DNA of 64,000 nucleotides from Parabacteroides sp. PF5-9 (GCF_029893105.1 NZ_JARXWG010000009.1:1-64000), one strand, 5' to 3'; positions 33,130-42,556 are shown, counted from the first letter of the stretch. The notes: generated by a model from the sequence alone, not told the origin. Numbers and translations are program-made.

Positions 33130-35955
33130 TTACTCATAAGTCGTTATATTCTTTACCCCGATGATATCGCGTTCGGCTACTGTTGAATTAAACAAATATT
33201 GTAATTCATCGGTAGAGATAGACGATTGCGGATTAAACTTCTCCGAAGCCATATATTCATAAATAGCTTGTCGGAACTGTCTGCCCTCTGGTTTGTCCAT
33301 AATCTCATCCAGACGACACATACTAACCAGTAAACTCCCCTCTCCTACTTTAAATTCAAACAATAATCCGAGTTTATGATTTCGTTCGATATTATCAATC
33401 ACCTGAATCAATGGTTTATACCCAGCAGGAGCTTTATCCAAAATAAAAGGCCGTGAGTGCTTAGAGATCATCCACCATTGCCAATTACTGTGTAAATCGG
33501 TTGGAAAATGATCAAATAACGGATGTGCAGGATCAGTCAGAATCGATAGTGTCCCAGGAGAGACTTCACGCCCAAGGCCTTCCGATATATTCTTAAACAT
33601 TGCATAATTCCAATAATCAGGAGTAAACAAACCACCTACCGAGAGCGATTGCATCGCTTTATGATCGGGGGTATAAAGTACTTTTTCTCCACGTTTCAGT
33701 GTCTCTATTACTACCGGCATAGCGGATGTTTCAATAATCGCATAATTATTTATTTTTTCTATTTCCGGATAAACCCATAAATCATAGGCATTTACTTGTG
33801 AGCCGATCGTTAATACCAGACGTAATTGTGTCGGTACATCTACTGTCTGAAGTGGCAATTCAATCTGTCCGACATCACTTAGTTCACCTTGGCTGATATT
33901 GAGATAAAATTTTCCTTCACCCAATATCTCCAGACTCTTTTCATTCAAAATAGTCCATTCCAGTTCGGCATCACGAATCGCTGCTGCTGAATAATTACTG
34001 ACTTTTATCTCAGAATGAAAAATTTCATGAGTACTCCAACAATATTTAGGCATGACGGCAAGCGGTACAATTTCATTACAAAACCCTTTGAATTCTTCCG
34101 GTGTCATACCCTCTTTACTATCCATAAACGCATCCAAAAGGCCGACATAAGCACTCCCCTGCCCCGGGTAATCCTGAAGATCCAATACTTGAAAACCTCC
34201 AAAACCAGGGGTACGGAAACACATTTCAAAATCAGCTTTGTAACACAATGCCGCAAAACGGGCAGTCGCCTGATGAAACAGTTCTGCCTGATCGTCAAGT
34301 CCGTTTTCCTCCAGTCTTTTACGGAATATTTCCAGATTATACGGATACAGTACACCGGTATATTTTGCGATCTCATCGTAATTCGGATACACTTGAAACT
34401 GTCCGTTCTCATGACTGATCACAGGAACCGTACAATCGTCAATTGCCGTTTCAAAGGTCAGATCTGTAGAAGGATAACAACCATTCATATATCCGCCATC
34501 TTTAGCATCGGCAAAAGAAAAAGTGGCACGCGTATGCTGAGAATAATCGTCCGAACCAACTTGTCCTCCAACCCTACAAGTCACGAAAAAGTCTTCTCCT
34601 TCCTGTTGACCAGCTGTTCCCAACGCATTATTCGCACCAAAGGCATAAAATGGGCGATCATCCAGATTCCGGAAATGATCCACGATTTCATGCATCAGAC
34701 TAAAGTCGCCTCCCAACTCATTGCCTAAAGCCATCATCACAAAAGAGGGATTATTGGCATAAGAGGACAAAATATGCTCCCCTTCACGTATCAGGAAAGT
34801 GTTTAATTCTTCATTATCCCGCTTCATTGTCCCCCAATAAGGTAATTCGGCCTGCATATAGATACCCTCTTCATTCGCGGCATCAAAAGCGGCCTGTGGA
34901 GGAGTCCACGAATGAAACCGGTAATGATTAATCCCATATTGCTTGGAAATCCGGAACTGTCGCACCCACTCCTCTTTCTCCATCGGCGGATAACCTGTCA
35001 GTGGAAATACACACGCATCATGCTTACCACGCAGAAATGTCTTCAGAGAATTAATTGTAAACTGAGTTCCGTTGGTAGAAAAATCCCGCATACCAACATC
35101 CAATGTGCGATAATCGCAGTATTCCCCGCTGGAAAGTTCAAAATTCAGTTTGTATAATGCCGGATCAAATTCACTCCAAAGAAACAGATTGTCTCCCATT
35201 TGAACCTCAAATGCATATTCACTCAATCCTTCCGGCAAGTCTAAGTCTATTTTCTGATCCGGAATTTGAATCTTTTCCGTGGTATTCCAGGAATGACCTC
35301 TCACATCTATCGACGCTTTCATCGGTGAAACCGACCGGATTTGCATGGCTACACGAACAGATTTTGAACTTATCTGTGGTGATACCGTCACTGATTCTAT
35401 TAGAATCTGTTCAAATGCCTCAAGGCCAAATCGGCCGATAATCCCATTCCAATTCGTCTGTGTCGCATCCGTCCAGGCATGAGACCCTTTGATTCCCTGA
35501 GGTACTGCATTTTCTCCGTTATCCACCTCTATACACAATTGATGCTTTCCTTCAGAAAGTTTACCGATCAAATAAACCTGAGGAGATAATATCAACGCAT
35601 TTGTACCTATACGATTACCGTCTATCCAAAGAGTTGTCGGCTTGGTACGTTCCATAATCAAGCGCCACTCTTTATGTGCCAAAGATGCCGGAATATCGAT
35701 CTCTTTCGAATACTTCATTTTTCCTGTAAAAGGATATAAACGCGTCAATTGCCCTGTTTGCAACGTATCGCTGTTCAAAGAGACCAACCGACTTTCGTCG
35801 ACAGTTCCCGGCAGCCGTATTTCGCCCGAATCACAAAGCCAGACACCCGATAAATCCAGAAACATTCGCTCTTTAAAACCGTTTTCTGCAGGTTTGTTAC
35901 ACGCAAACAAGACAAGTAAAAGAGTATGAAGTAATAAATATTTGTACAATTGCAT
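33130..35955 (-). CDS. glycoside hydrolase family 2 lipoprotein
   Basis: From the ATG at 35955 (20 codons inside the longest frame) the protein has 941 residues and a lipoprotein signal (LLLVLFAC). It shows the GH2 order: a jelly-roll sugar-binding domain, an Ig-like domain and a TIM barrel. The barrel has HYRFHSWTPPQAAFDAANEEG, the acid/base E413 in GNELGG and a likely nucleophile E516 in SHENGQF, followed by a long C-terminal beta region. Family activities include beta-galactosidase, beta-glucuronidase and beta-mannosidase; specificity is unknown. It stands alone, with no SusCD pair. Confidence 0.85.
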   Translation of the reverse strand: MQLYKYLLLHTLLLVLFACNKPAENGFKERMFLDLSGVWLCDSGEIRLPGTVDESRLVSLNSDTLQTGQLTRLYPFTGKMKYSKEIDIPASLAHKEWRLIMERTKPTTLWIDGNRIGTNALILSPQVYLIGKLSEGKHQLCIEVDNGENAVPQGIKGSHAWTDATQTNWNGIIGRFGLEAFEQILIESVTVSPQISSKSVRVAMQIRSVSPMKASIDVRGHSWNTTEKIQIPDQKIDLDLPEGLSEYAFEVQMGDNLFLWSEFDPALYKLNFELSSGEYCDYRTLDVGMRDFSTNGTQFTINSLKTFLRGKHDACVFPLTGYPPMEKEEWVRQFRISKQYGINHYRFHSWTPPQAAFDAANEEGIYMQAELPYWGTMKRDNEELNTFLIREGEHILSSYANNPSFVMMALGNELGGDFSLMHEIVDHFRNLDDRPFYAFGANNALGTAGQQEGEDFFVTCRVGGQVGSDDYSQHTRATFSFADAKDGGYMNGCYPSTDLTFETAIDDCTVPVISHENGQFQVYPNYDEIAKYTGVLYPYNLEIFRKRLEENGLDDQAELFHQATARFAALCYKADFEMCFRTPGFGGFQVLDLQDYPGQGSAYVGLLDAFMDSKEGMTPEEFKGFCNEIVPLAVMPKYCWSTHEIFHSEIKVSNYSAAAIRDAELEWTILNEKSLEILGEGKFYLNISQGELSDVGQIELPLQTVDVPTQLRLVLTIGSQVNAYDLWVYPEIEKINNYAIIETSAMPVVIETLKRGEKVLYTPDHKAMQSLSVGGLFTPDYWNYAMFKNISEGLGREVSPGTLSILTDPAHPLFDHFPTDLHSNWQWWMISKHSRPFILDKAPAGYKPLIQVIDNIERNHKLGLLFEFKVGEGSLLVSMCRLDEIMDKPEGRQFRQAIYEYMASEKFNPQSSISTDELQYLFNSTVAERDIIGVKNITTYE

Positions 35956-36116
35956 TGGAATACGATTTGCTGTTATTTTACCGACAAATATAATCCAACT
36001 TGAATAACCAACCAAACTCTGATTTTCAACATATCAAAGAACAGAATCTCACAATCTCCCTTCAACTCAAAGACAAATGATCAGAAGAAAAATTATCTTT
36101 GTCACTTAAAGAATCC

Positions 36117-36617
36117 ATGAAAATGAAAATACGGCAAACAACTCCAAAAGAGATTGACAGACTATTAAGCATATACGACTATGCACGGTCATTTATGCAA
36201 AAAACAGGGAATGCCAATCAATGGATCAACGGCTATCCCTCCAAAGAACAAGTAATGGCTGATTTAGCCGAAAAGAACAGTTATGTCTGTGTAAATGAAC
36301 ACAATGAGGTCATTGCTACTTTTTATTTCAAAACAGGAGATGATCCCACCTATAGTAAAATCTATCAGGGAGAATGGCTGAACAGTAAACCCTACGGGGT
36401 GGTACATCGTCTGGCTTCCGATGGGAGTCAAAAAGGAATAGCAGCCTTCTGTCTGCAATGGTGTTTCGAACAGTGTAAAAACATACGGGTAGATACACAC
36501 CATGACAATCTTGTGATGCAAAACATTCTGCGAAAACTGGGTTATATCGAATGTGGCATTATCTATGTGGCCAACGGTACAGAACGAATTGCTTTTCAGA
36601 AAACAGAAAAGCCCTAA
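36117..36617 (+). CDS. GNAT acetyltransferase
   Basis: The 166-aa protein has a GNAT fold: IRQTTPKEIDRLLSIYDYAR at the start, the YGVVHRLASDGSQKGIA acetyl-CoA loop region, and NLVMQNILRKLGYIECG at the end. The ATG at 36117 is preferred over an in-frame TTG 18 bases upstream; a further Met at 36123 is possible. TATCTTTG at 36088-36095 is a likely -7 box. The substrate is unknown. The next gene starts 58 bp later on the same strand. Confidence 0.82.
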   Translation: MKMKIRQTTPKEIDRLLSIYDYARSFMQKTGNANQWINGYPSKEQVMADLAEKNSYVCVNEHNEVIATFYFKTGDDPTYSKIYQGEWLNSKPYGVVHRLASDGSQKGIAAFCLQWCFEQCKNIRVDTHHDNLVMQNILRKLGYIECGIIYVANGTERIAFQKTEKP

Positions 36618-36675
36618 AAAACATCTTTTATTTTCATACATTTGTTTCGTCATAATTCTTAAAAGAACATCTTAT

Positions 36676-37296
36676 ATGAAAGTTATACTTATCAATGGAA
36701 GTCCACACCCTAAAGGGTGTACCTATACTGCATTAAATGAAGTGGCATCAACATTAGAAAAAAACAACATTGAAACCGAGCTGTTCCAATTAGGTCGAAA
36801 ACCGATCTCCGGCTGTTTGGGATGCAATAGCTGTACGCAAACCGGCAAATGCATTGTAGATGATTTAGTCAATGTATTCATCGACAAAGCCAAAGAGGCC
36901 GACGGTTTTATCTTCGGATCTCCGGTGCATTACGCCTCCGCCTCCGGTGCTATGACTTCCTTTATGGACAGAGTTTTTTATGCCGGAGCAAAAAATATGC
37001 GATTCAAACCTGCTGCTGCTGTTGTCAGTTGTCGAAGAGCCGGCTCTACAGCGGCTTTGGATCAGCTAAACAAATATTTCATGCTCAGCCAAATGCCTGT
37101 TGTTTCGTCACAATACTGGAATATGGTGCATGGTTTCACGCCGGACGATGTCCGTCAGGATAAAGAAGGGATGCAAACGATGCGGGTATTGGGCAACAAT
37201 ATGGCTTGGTTCCTTTACAGCTTTGAAGCAGCTCAAAAGGCCGGAATAAATCGACCCGAACAGGAAGAGAGAATCTGGACACCTTTTATTCGATAA
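36676..37296 (+). CDS. flavodoxin-family NAD(P)H-dependent oxidoreductase
   Basis: The 206-aa protein is an NADPH-dependent FMN reductase-like flavoprotein. ILINGSPHPKGCTYTAL is the FMN phosphate loop, GCLGCNSCTQTGKC is the Cys-rich segment usual in this iron-sulfur-flavoprotein-like subgroup, and FGSPVHYASASGAMTSFMDR binds flavin. It probably reduces quinones or other small electron acceptors. The start at 36676 directly precedes the beta-strand 1 motif; a longer frame upstream overlaps the previous gene and is not used. Confidence 0.85.
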   Translation: MKVILINGSPHPKGCTYTALNEVASTLEKNNIETELFQLGRKPISGCLGCNSCTQTGKCIVDDLVNVFIDKAKEADGFIFGSPVHYASASGAMTSFMDRVFYAGAKNMRFKPAAAVVSCRRAGSTAALDQLNKYFMLSQMPVVSSQYWNMVHGFTPDDVRQDKEGMQTMRVLGNNMAWFLYSFEAAQKAGINRPEQEERIWTPFIR

Positions 37297-37356
37297 GTAT
37301 CATGTTTTTCAACTGTCAAACAGTACTTTTAGCAACAATCACTTCATTTTTTTATC

Positions 37357-38256
37357 ATGAAAACAACCTTTATAATTTCCCTCTTCACGTTGTTGATCCC
37401 CTCGATGATTCATGGTCAACAAAGAAACAGTGGACTAATCGCACCCGGTGCCGAACTGGAAGTTTTAGCCAAAGCGTTTGCATTTACCGAAGGGCCAGCT
37501 GTCGACAAAAACGGAAATGTCTATTTTACCGATCAGCCGAATGACCGCATCTATGTGTGGTCGGTCGACGGAAAACTGACCTTGTTTCAGGAAGGACAAG
37601 GACGTGCCAATGGCCTCTATTTTGATAAAAACGGCAATCTGCTTTCCTGTTCGGATATGGAAAATGAAATCCGCAGTATTGATATGCATGGTAACTATAC
37701 GGCCTTCGTCACAGCATTTGACGGTAAAAAACTGAATGGGCCGAACGACTTATGGCCAGACCCCAACGGAGGTATTTACTTTACCGACCCATTGTACAAG
37801 CGGGATTATTGGAACAGAGATCCTGAAATGCAACAGGATGGCGAATATGTCTATTACCTCTCTCCCGACCATCAATCATTAGTACGAGTTGCCACCGACT
37901 TGAAAAAACCCAATGGAATCATAGGTACTCCTGATGGGAAAAAGCTGTATATCGCTGATATCGGCGACCGCAAGACATACGTATACGATATTCAACCGGA
38001 CGGTTCCCTCATAAATAAGAAATTATTTACCGAGATGGGTTCCGACGGTATCACCATGGATGAAAAAGGGAATATTTACCTGACCGGAAGAGGTGTTACC
38101 GTTTTTAATCCTCAGGGAGAACAAATCGAACATATCCCCATAGAAACCGGATGGACAGCCAATGTTTGTTTCGGAGGAAAAGATATGCAAACGCTTTTTA
38201 TTACAGCGACCGAATATCTGTATGCACTTAAAATGAATGTAAAAGGAATAAGGTAA
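37357..38256 (+). CDS. secreted SMP-30/gluconolactonase family protein
   Basis: The 299-aa protein has a signal peptide (ending MIHGQQ) and a six-bladed propeller of the SMP-30/gluconolactonase/LRE family: FTEGPAVDKNGNVYFTDQP (metal Glu), RANGLYFDKNGNL, LNGPNDLWPDPNGGIYFTDP (metal Asn) and PDGKKLYIAD. Members hydrolyse sugar lactones with a divalent metal. The true substrate is unknown. The stop codon lies inside the terminator hairpin shared with the opposite gene. Confidence 0.88.
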   Translation: MKTTFIISLFTLLIPSMIHGQQRNSGLIAPGAELEVLAKAFAFTEGPAVDKNGNVYFTDQPNDRIYVWSVDGKLTLFQEGQGRANGLYFDKNGNLLSCSDMENEIRSIDMHGNYTAFVTAFDGKKLNGPNDLWPDPNGGIYFTDPLYKRDYWNRDPEMQQDGEYVYYLSPDHQSLVRVATDLKKPNGIIGTPDGKKLYIADIGDRKTYVYDIQPDGSLINKKLFTEMGSDGITMDEKGNIYLTGRGVTVFNPQGEQIEHIPIETGWTANVCFGGKDMQTLFITATEYLYALKMNVKGIR

Positions 38257-38273
38257 AACCTTATTCCCTTTTT
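38245..38273. terminator. terminator overlapping two convergent stop codons
   Basis: GGAATAAGG pairs with CCTTATTCC around TAAAA, then CTTTTT. The stem contains the end of the SMP-30 gene, and the opposite gene stops at its right flank. Confidence 0.8.
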
Positions 38274-38554
38274 ACGTTTATATAATCCTGTAACGCATTC
38301 ACATAATTCTCAAAAGCATCTACTCCGGTTTTTGTAATTTTCAACACCGTTCGCGGACGTTTACCATCGATAAATTTACGCATTTCAATATATCCGGCTT
38401 CACTCAGCTTTTCAATATGCGTACTCAGATTGCCAGCTGTTGCTCCCGTCTTTTCTTTCAGATAAACAAAATCGGCCTCTTCCACAGCGATTAGGATAGA
38501 CACAATAGCCAGCCGTTGCTGGGAATGCAACAATGGATCTAAGTCCTTATACAT
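38261..38554 (-). CDS. winged-helix transcriptional regulator (PF13601 type)
   Basis: The 97-aa protein is almost only a winged-helix domain: QQRLAIVSILIAVEEADFVYLKE, GATAGNLSTHIEKLSEAGYIE (recognition helix) and the wing KRPRTVLKITKTG. It overlaps the upstream membrane-protein gene by 8 bp, a pairing common in Bacteroidetes. It probably regulates its own operon, perhaps through the palindromic sequences near 39290. Confidence 0.85.
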   Translation of the reverse strand: MYKDLDPLLHSQQRLAIVSILIAVEEADFVYLKEKTGATAGNLSTHIEKLSEAGYIEMRKFIDGKRPRTVLKITKTGVDAFENYVNALQDYINVKRE

Positions 38555-39170
38555 TTTTCTCTGTTTTGCGATTCAACATATGCCCCGGAACGATATAACC
38601 AACGGCGATACACAAGGCAAAGATAACATATTGCCCGGCTGGTTCATGCGCCACTACATAATAAATAAAACAGGCAATTGCACCCAACCAGAACCCCCAT
38701 GCTCCCCAGTAAAACGGTTTGTACTTGCAGGTTGCAGCAGTGACATACTGGCCTAAACCAGTCAAAATCAATACTGATGGAGTTATCATCCACATAAACA
38801 CATCGTTTCTTGTAGCATAAGCAAATCCGAATAATATCCCAAACAAAAGAATTAATGCAATCATAAAACCCACCCAAATTGCTGTTGTTATCGTATCCAT
38901 ATGCGTTCGTACAATCGCTTTTTTCCCATCCTTCCCATTTTTATAAAAAGAGATAAACAAAACCGGCCCCAACAGCGCCCAGATCCAATGAGCCATATAA
39001 GAGGGTGTCAATACATACATGAGTATAGCATCTAATAAAGAGGCTACGACCAATGCATAGCCGATCACAAGATAACTGAATGCATCTCCTTTTCCGATAT
39101 TACTCCTTGTTTGTGCAATCATCTCACTGATCAATTGCAAACTGTCCTGTTCATTGAATTTTTGTTCCAT
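38547..39170 (-). CDS. hypothetical multi-pass membrane protein
   Basis: The 207-aa protein has a polar N-terminus (about 1-30) and about six hydrophobic membrane segments. Of these, ALVVASLLDAILMYVL, WIWALLGPVLFISFY and AIWVGFMIALILLFGILFG are clear. No enzymatic motif is seen. It is co-transcribed with the overlapping winged-helix gene, so it may be its regulated target or signal input. The family is unknown to me. Confidence 0.75.
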   Translation of the reverse strand: MEQKFNEQDSLQLISEMIAQTRSNIGKGDAFSYLVIGYALVVASLLDAILMYVLTPSYMAHWIWALLGPVLFISFYKNGKDGKKAIVRTHMDTITTAIWVGFMIALILLFGILFGFAYATRNDVFMWMITPSVLILTGLGQYVTAATCKYKPFYWGAWGFWLGAIACFIYYVVAHEPAGQYVIFALCIAVGYIVPGHMLNRKTEKNV

Positions 39171-39247
39171 GTTTCTGTGTTTTATTCATTTATATTGACT
39201 GATTCCGGAAATCCGTTTTTACAACTCACCTTTTCAAGTTTGTGTTG

Positions 39248-39279
39248 CAAATATAAATTAGTTTGCAATACAAACCAAA
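39248..39279 (-). promoter_or_regulatory. promoter of the membrane protein/regulator operon
   Basis: On the minus strand, TTTG (39279-39276) and TATATTTG (39255-39248) are 20 bp apart, 78 bp before the start at 39170. An imperfect palindrome of TTTTACAAA/TTTTGTAAAA type at about 39291-39303 is a candidate operator. The rest of 39171-39589 shows no gene. Confidence 0.65.
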
Positions 39280-39545
39280 TTATTTTACAAACTTTTGTAA
39301 AAAATCAACACAATTCCTCATGAGCATGCAAAAAAAAGACGGGCTTTCTTCTGTTGTTACAATAATCATTTCCATATTCAATAAATATAATTGGATGTTA
39401 ACTTTCGAATTGTTTCAGCAAAAGTATACACCTTAATTGAAACGCAAAAATCAACAACAATCTACAACTCAGATATATAATATCTATTTTTGAGTTAAAA
39501 AGGAGCATATTCCCAAGAACTATTGCCGAAAGTCACATAAAACCG

Positions 39546-39553
39546 TATCTTTG
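39546..39553 (+). promoter_or_regulatory. -7 box upstream of the DUF3990 remnant
   Basis: TATCTTTG fits the consensus. It may be the old promoter of a DUF3990 operon and may now drive the AraC gene. Confidence 0.4.
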
Positions 39554-39589
39554 TATATCAACATAGTTGTTATTTGTTAGAAATAAACT

Positions 39590-39754
39590 ATTTATGGGAA
39601 TTTTCACGGTGAATATTGCCTCATTACAACTCCTGAAATTAGGGAAAGAAAGTATGCCAAAGATTTTGGTACAGGCTTTTATTGTACTGAACTAAAAGAA
39701 CAGGCTGTTCGATGGGCAAAACGATATCATACACCACTTTACTTTAAACAAAAA
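39590..39754 (+). pseudogene. DUF3990-type gene remnant, in frame with AraC gene
   Basis: The frame has no start codon and is preceded by stops. It reads TTPEIRERKYAKDFGTGFYC, then TELKEQAVRWAKRYHTP, the diagnostic core of DUF3990 proteins, usually found with a small DUF3791 partner. The frame then runs without a stop into the ATG of the AraC gene at 39755. Only about 45 residues remain, so it is a deletion product. Confidence 0.6.
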
Positions 39755-40543
39755 ATGTATTGCTATCAAGAATATAATCCCGACATACGCTTAACCCCTT
39801 GGATAAAAAACTATTGGTCTGCAAGTAGTTTTAGGAGTAATGAAGTGACTTCAAAAGTGTTTCCTGATGGTTGTACCGATATTATTTTTAAAATTGATAA
39901 AACCCAAGGGACTTCTTTAGCTGCTCTTTTCGGAATATCAACGACCTTTATCGAAGTCGATTATCCAGGATCTACCCAAATGTTCGGAATTCGTTTTAAA
40001 CCGATGGGTATTACAGCCTTTACACGTATTCCTGTTGTAGAACTTACCGACCGTAGTGTGGAATTATCCCTAGTTGACACCTTGTTCGATGAATCGTTTT
40101 ATGAAGCATTACCTGAAAAACAATCAGTAGCTGAAATGGTGGCGTATACGAATACTTGTCTTTCAAACCGAATTTCTCATTTGTATCATACAGACAGACA
40201 AATATTACGTGCTGTTGATTTAATTAGTCATGCGAAAGGACAGTTAGTTCTTGCTGATGTAGCTTCTGATGTTTGTCTTAGCCAACGTCATTTCGAACGT
40301 AAATTTAAATCTTCGATTGGTGTTAGTCCCAAAATGTTTGCAAAAATAATACGATTCAAATACGTTTTACACTATATGCAGAAATATCCCGACAAAGATC
40401 TCCTGACAATTGCTGTAGATAGTGGATACTATGACCGAACGCATCTCATTCATGATTTTAAATCGCTATCGGGTGATACACCGAATGATTTTCGAGAAAA
40501 TAAGTCGATTTTTTATGCTTACGGTGAAGACTATTCCCTATAA
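39755..40543 (+). CDS. AraC-family regulator (DUF6597-type N-terminus)
   Basis: The 262-aa protein has an N-terminal sensing domain beginning YQEYNPDIRLTPWIKNYW, with VFPDGCTDIIF typical of DUF6597-AraC proteins. The C-terminal AraC helix-turn-helix pair spans about 165-255 (ADVASDVCLSQRHFERKFK, ISxxYYDRTHLIHDFK-like). It precedes a VOC-family gene by 30 bp on the same strand, a common pair. It may regulate this gene. The frame continues upstream into a DUF3990 remnant, but the ATG at 39755 gives the family's normal N-terminus. Confidence 0.87.
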   Translation: MYCYQEYNPDIRLTPWIKNYWSASSFRSNEVTSKVFPDGCTDIIFKIDKTQGTSLAALFGISTTFIEVDYPGSTQMFGIRFKPMGITAFTRIPVVELTDRSVELSLVDTLFDESFYEALPEKQSVAEMVAYTNTCLSNRISHLYHTDRQILRAVDLISHAKGQLVLADVASDVCLSQRHFERKFKSSIGVSPKMFAKIIRFKYVLHYMQKYPDKDLLTIAVDSGYYDRTHLIHDFKSLSGDTPNDFRENKSIFYAYGEDYSL

Positions 40544-40573
40544 TTTTGTAAAATTATTAATCTCTTTAAAATA

Positions 40574-40981
40574 ATGGATATGAAATTTAGCAATGTAAGA
40601 CTGTTGGTTAAAGACTACAAAAAGTGCTTTAAGTTTTATACAGAAAAACTTGGATTAGAACCTGCATGGGGAGATGAAAATGGTTGTTATGCAAGTTTCA
40701 AAGTCGCAGAAGGTATTGAAGGGTTTGCTTTGTTTGTATCTGATCTTATGGCTCCGGCCGTTGGCAATACAGACAAAAGTCAACCTATAGGGTATAGAGA
40801 AAAAATGATGGTTTCTTTCGAAGTAGAGAATGTCGATGAAGCTTATCAATCACTTTTAAAAAAAGGTATTGACTTTATCAATGAACCAGCAGATATGCCT
40901 AATTGGGGAATGCGTACCGCTTACTTACGAGATCCAGAAGAAAACCTGATCGAATTGTTCACTCCTTTGGCAATGGAATAA
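40574..40981 (+). CDS. VOC-family (glyoxalase-like) protein
   Basis: The 135-aa protein has two beta-alpha-beta-beta-beta repeats of the vicinal oxygen chelate superfamily: MKFSNVRLLVKDYKKCFKFYTEKLGLEP at the start is continuous with the family, and AYLRDPEENLIELFTP at the end carries the usual metal-ligand Glu. Members act in glyoxalase, antibiotic binding or ring-cleavage roles. The function here is not specified by sequence. It is likely co-transcribed with the preceding AraC gene. A second Met at 40580 is an alternative start. Confidence 0.85.
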   Translation: MDMKFSNVRLLVKDYKKCFKFYTEKLGLEPAWGDENGCYASFKVAEGIEGFALFVSDLMAPAVGNTDKSQPIGYREKMMVSFEVENVDEAYQSLLKKGIDFINEPADMPNWGMRTAYLRDPEENLIELFTPLAME

Positions 40982-41113
40982 ATAGGAAAGAGCATAAAAA
41001 CACTTACTTCCGAAGAAATTTTATCCCTATTTCAAATATAACTCTGATCTTTTGACATTCAACACAAAATAAGAACCGGTCGAACGCGATCGAACGCGTC
41101 AGAATTTTCAAAT

Positions 41114-41156
41114 AAAATCGTCAAGTTGCTGAAATAAAGCATTTGACGATTTTTTG
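41114..41156 (+). terminator. rho-independent terminator after the AraC-VOC pair
   Basis: AAAATCGTCAA and TTGACGATTTT form an 11-bp stem followed by a T-run. No gene is seen in 40982-41484. Confidence 0.8.
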
Positions 41157-41363
41157 TTTTGAATCATTTAGTCAATGCCGAATCCAGCTTCCATCCCTCC
41201 GGCTCTCTTCAATTGATGACCCCATATATAACAGAAAATGAACACAATGTCTTCAGATAAAAGGATAGTGTAAATATTGTCGCAATTTAAGTTATAAAAA
41301 GTAGGGTTTTATTTCAATGAGTTAAAAAAGTACGAAAAAGTACAGAAATGGGGAATGTGTTTT

Positions 41364-41371
41364 TATATTTG
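41364..41371 (+). promoter_or_regulatory. -7 box of the surface-locus AraC gene
   Basis: TATATTTG fits the consensus, 113 bp before the start at 41485. The leader contains a small hairpin, CACCGG/CTGGTG (about 41441-41458). No -33 box is clear. Confidence 0.4.
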
Positions 41372-41484
41372 TATCGTCGTTTTTCAGATTTTGCAGTATC
41401 TGCTTCCTTCCCCCCTTATTACTTCATGCAATGGAAAAGCCACCGGTTTAAGCTGGTGTAGATGAGGCTAAAACTAAATGAATT

Positions 41485-42324
41485 ATGTATTTGTATGAGC
41501 AACAAAACCTGTCAGCATGCCCTCACTATCGTGAGAGAGAGTATGGTAGTGTCAACCATGTAGTGCTTTCACAAGGAGAAAAATATGTAAAAAAAAACAT
41601 CGATGCTGAAATTGTTTATATCGAAAAAGGAGAAATAGAACTACGCGACAGTGCTTCCTACCAGCAACAGGCTGGCGAGGGAGAACTCTGCTTCCTGCCT
41701 CCTGGATTATCAAGGAGTATTTACGCGGTATCAGAGACTATCCTTACTATTTTTTGTCTGTCCGGGCCTATGCGTGTATGTAAATTGTCGAAGAAGGTCG
41801 AAGGCAGAGACGAAATAGATCTTAGGGAGGAGACACATGTTCTCCCTACCAGGAAAGAAGTGAAAGAATATCTTCTCAATCTCAAAATGCACATGGGGAA
41901 CACGACTATATGTCCCCGTTTTTTTATTCTCAAAACAGAGGAACTGTTCCTTTTGTTAAATGCTTACTATAGCGAAACGGAGAGACGAAGATTCTTTCAT
42001 TATGAAGGAAATCGCGACAGCCAGTTCATCTATTTTGTGTTATCCAACTACCATAAGGTTAAGACTGTCAAAGAATTTGCCTCCCTTGCCGGCGTCAGTC
42101 TATCGAGTTTCGTGAAAATGTTTCGCCGAGTGTTTGAGATGGCTCCTTGTCAATGGATGAAACAGAAACGTGTAGAACAGTTGCGCGATGAGTTGGTATA
42201 CAGTAAAAAACCACTCAAAGAAGTCAGTGATCTCTGCGGCTTTGCCTCACCCTCACATATGACCGGTTTCTGCCGGAAGTATCTTGGAATGACTCCTGGG
42301 GAAGTCAGGAATACCTCTTTGTAG
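41485..42324 (+). CDS. AraC-family regulator with cupin-like N-terminus
   Basis: The 279-aa protein has an N-terminal cupin-like sensing region (about 20-95, with EIVYIEKGEIELRDSAS and GELCFLPPG) and a C-terminal AraC helix-turn-helix pair (about 185-275: VKEFASLAGVSLSSFVKMFR and LKEVSDLCGFASPSHMTGFCRK). It is the first gene before a tandem array of four secreted-protein genes, with a 232-bp gap containing a -7-like TATATTTG at 42432-42439, so it is a likely local activator. Confidence 0.85.
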   Translation: MYLYEQQNLSACPHYREREYGSVNHVVLSQGEKYVKKNIDAEIVYIEKGEIELRDSASYQQQAGEGELCFLPPGLSRSIYAVSETILTIFCLSGPMRVCKLSKKVEGRDEIDLREETHVLPTRKEVKEYLLNLKMHMGNTTICPRFFILKTEELFLLLNAYYSETERRRFFHYEGNRDSQFIYFVLSNYHKVKTVKEFASLAGVSLSSFVKMFRRVFEMAPCQWMKQKRVEQLRDELVYSKKPLKEVSDLCGFASPSHMTGFCRKYLGMTPGEVRNTSL

Positions 42325-42431
42325 CTATTTCTAATGGAAATACAACTATGTGGATAAAAATATCCAATAAAATACCTGTTTTTTATATAAAAATGTCTGT
42401 ATTGAGAATAAACGAAGGGGTAGACCCATCG

Positions 42432-42439
42432 TATATTTG
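42432..42439 (+). promoter_or_regulatory. -7 box upstream of the secreted-module genes
   Basis: TATATTTG fits TAnnTTTG and precedes the first module gene by a 117-bp leader. A TTG at the proper -33 distance is not visible, as expected if an activator is needed. Confidence 0.4.
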
Positions 42440-42556
42440 CGGCATTAATTTTTCATCTTTTTCCGTTGCAGACAAAGAGGTTTGAGGGGAAGAAAACGGC
42501 AGATCTTAAACGAACAAAACGATAGCTGATAGAAGTGATCGGCTAAATTTTACAAC

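Noticed and set aside
34015-34728. A 237-codon open frame on the + strand inside the GH2 gene
   Set aside because: It lies wholly antisense to a gene with catalytic motifs and a lipoprotein signal, and shows no domain of its own.
36553-36675. Longer N-terminus for the NAD(P)H oxidoreductase
   Set aside because: The extension overlaps the previous gene, is not flavodoxin-like, and the ATG at 36676 starts directly at the first beta strand.
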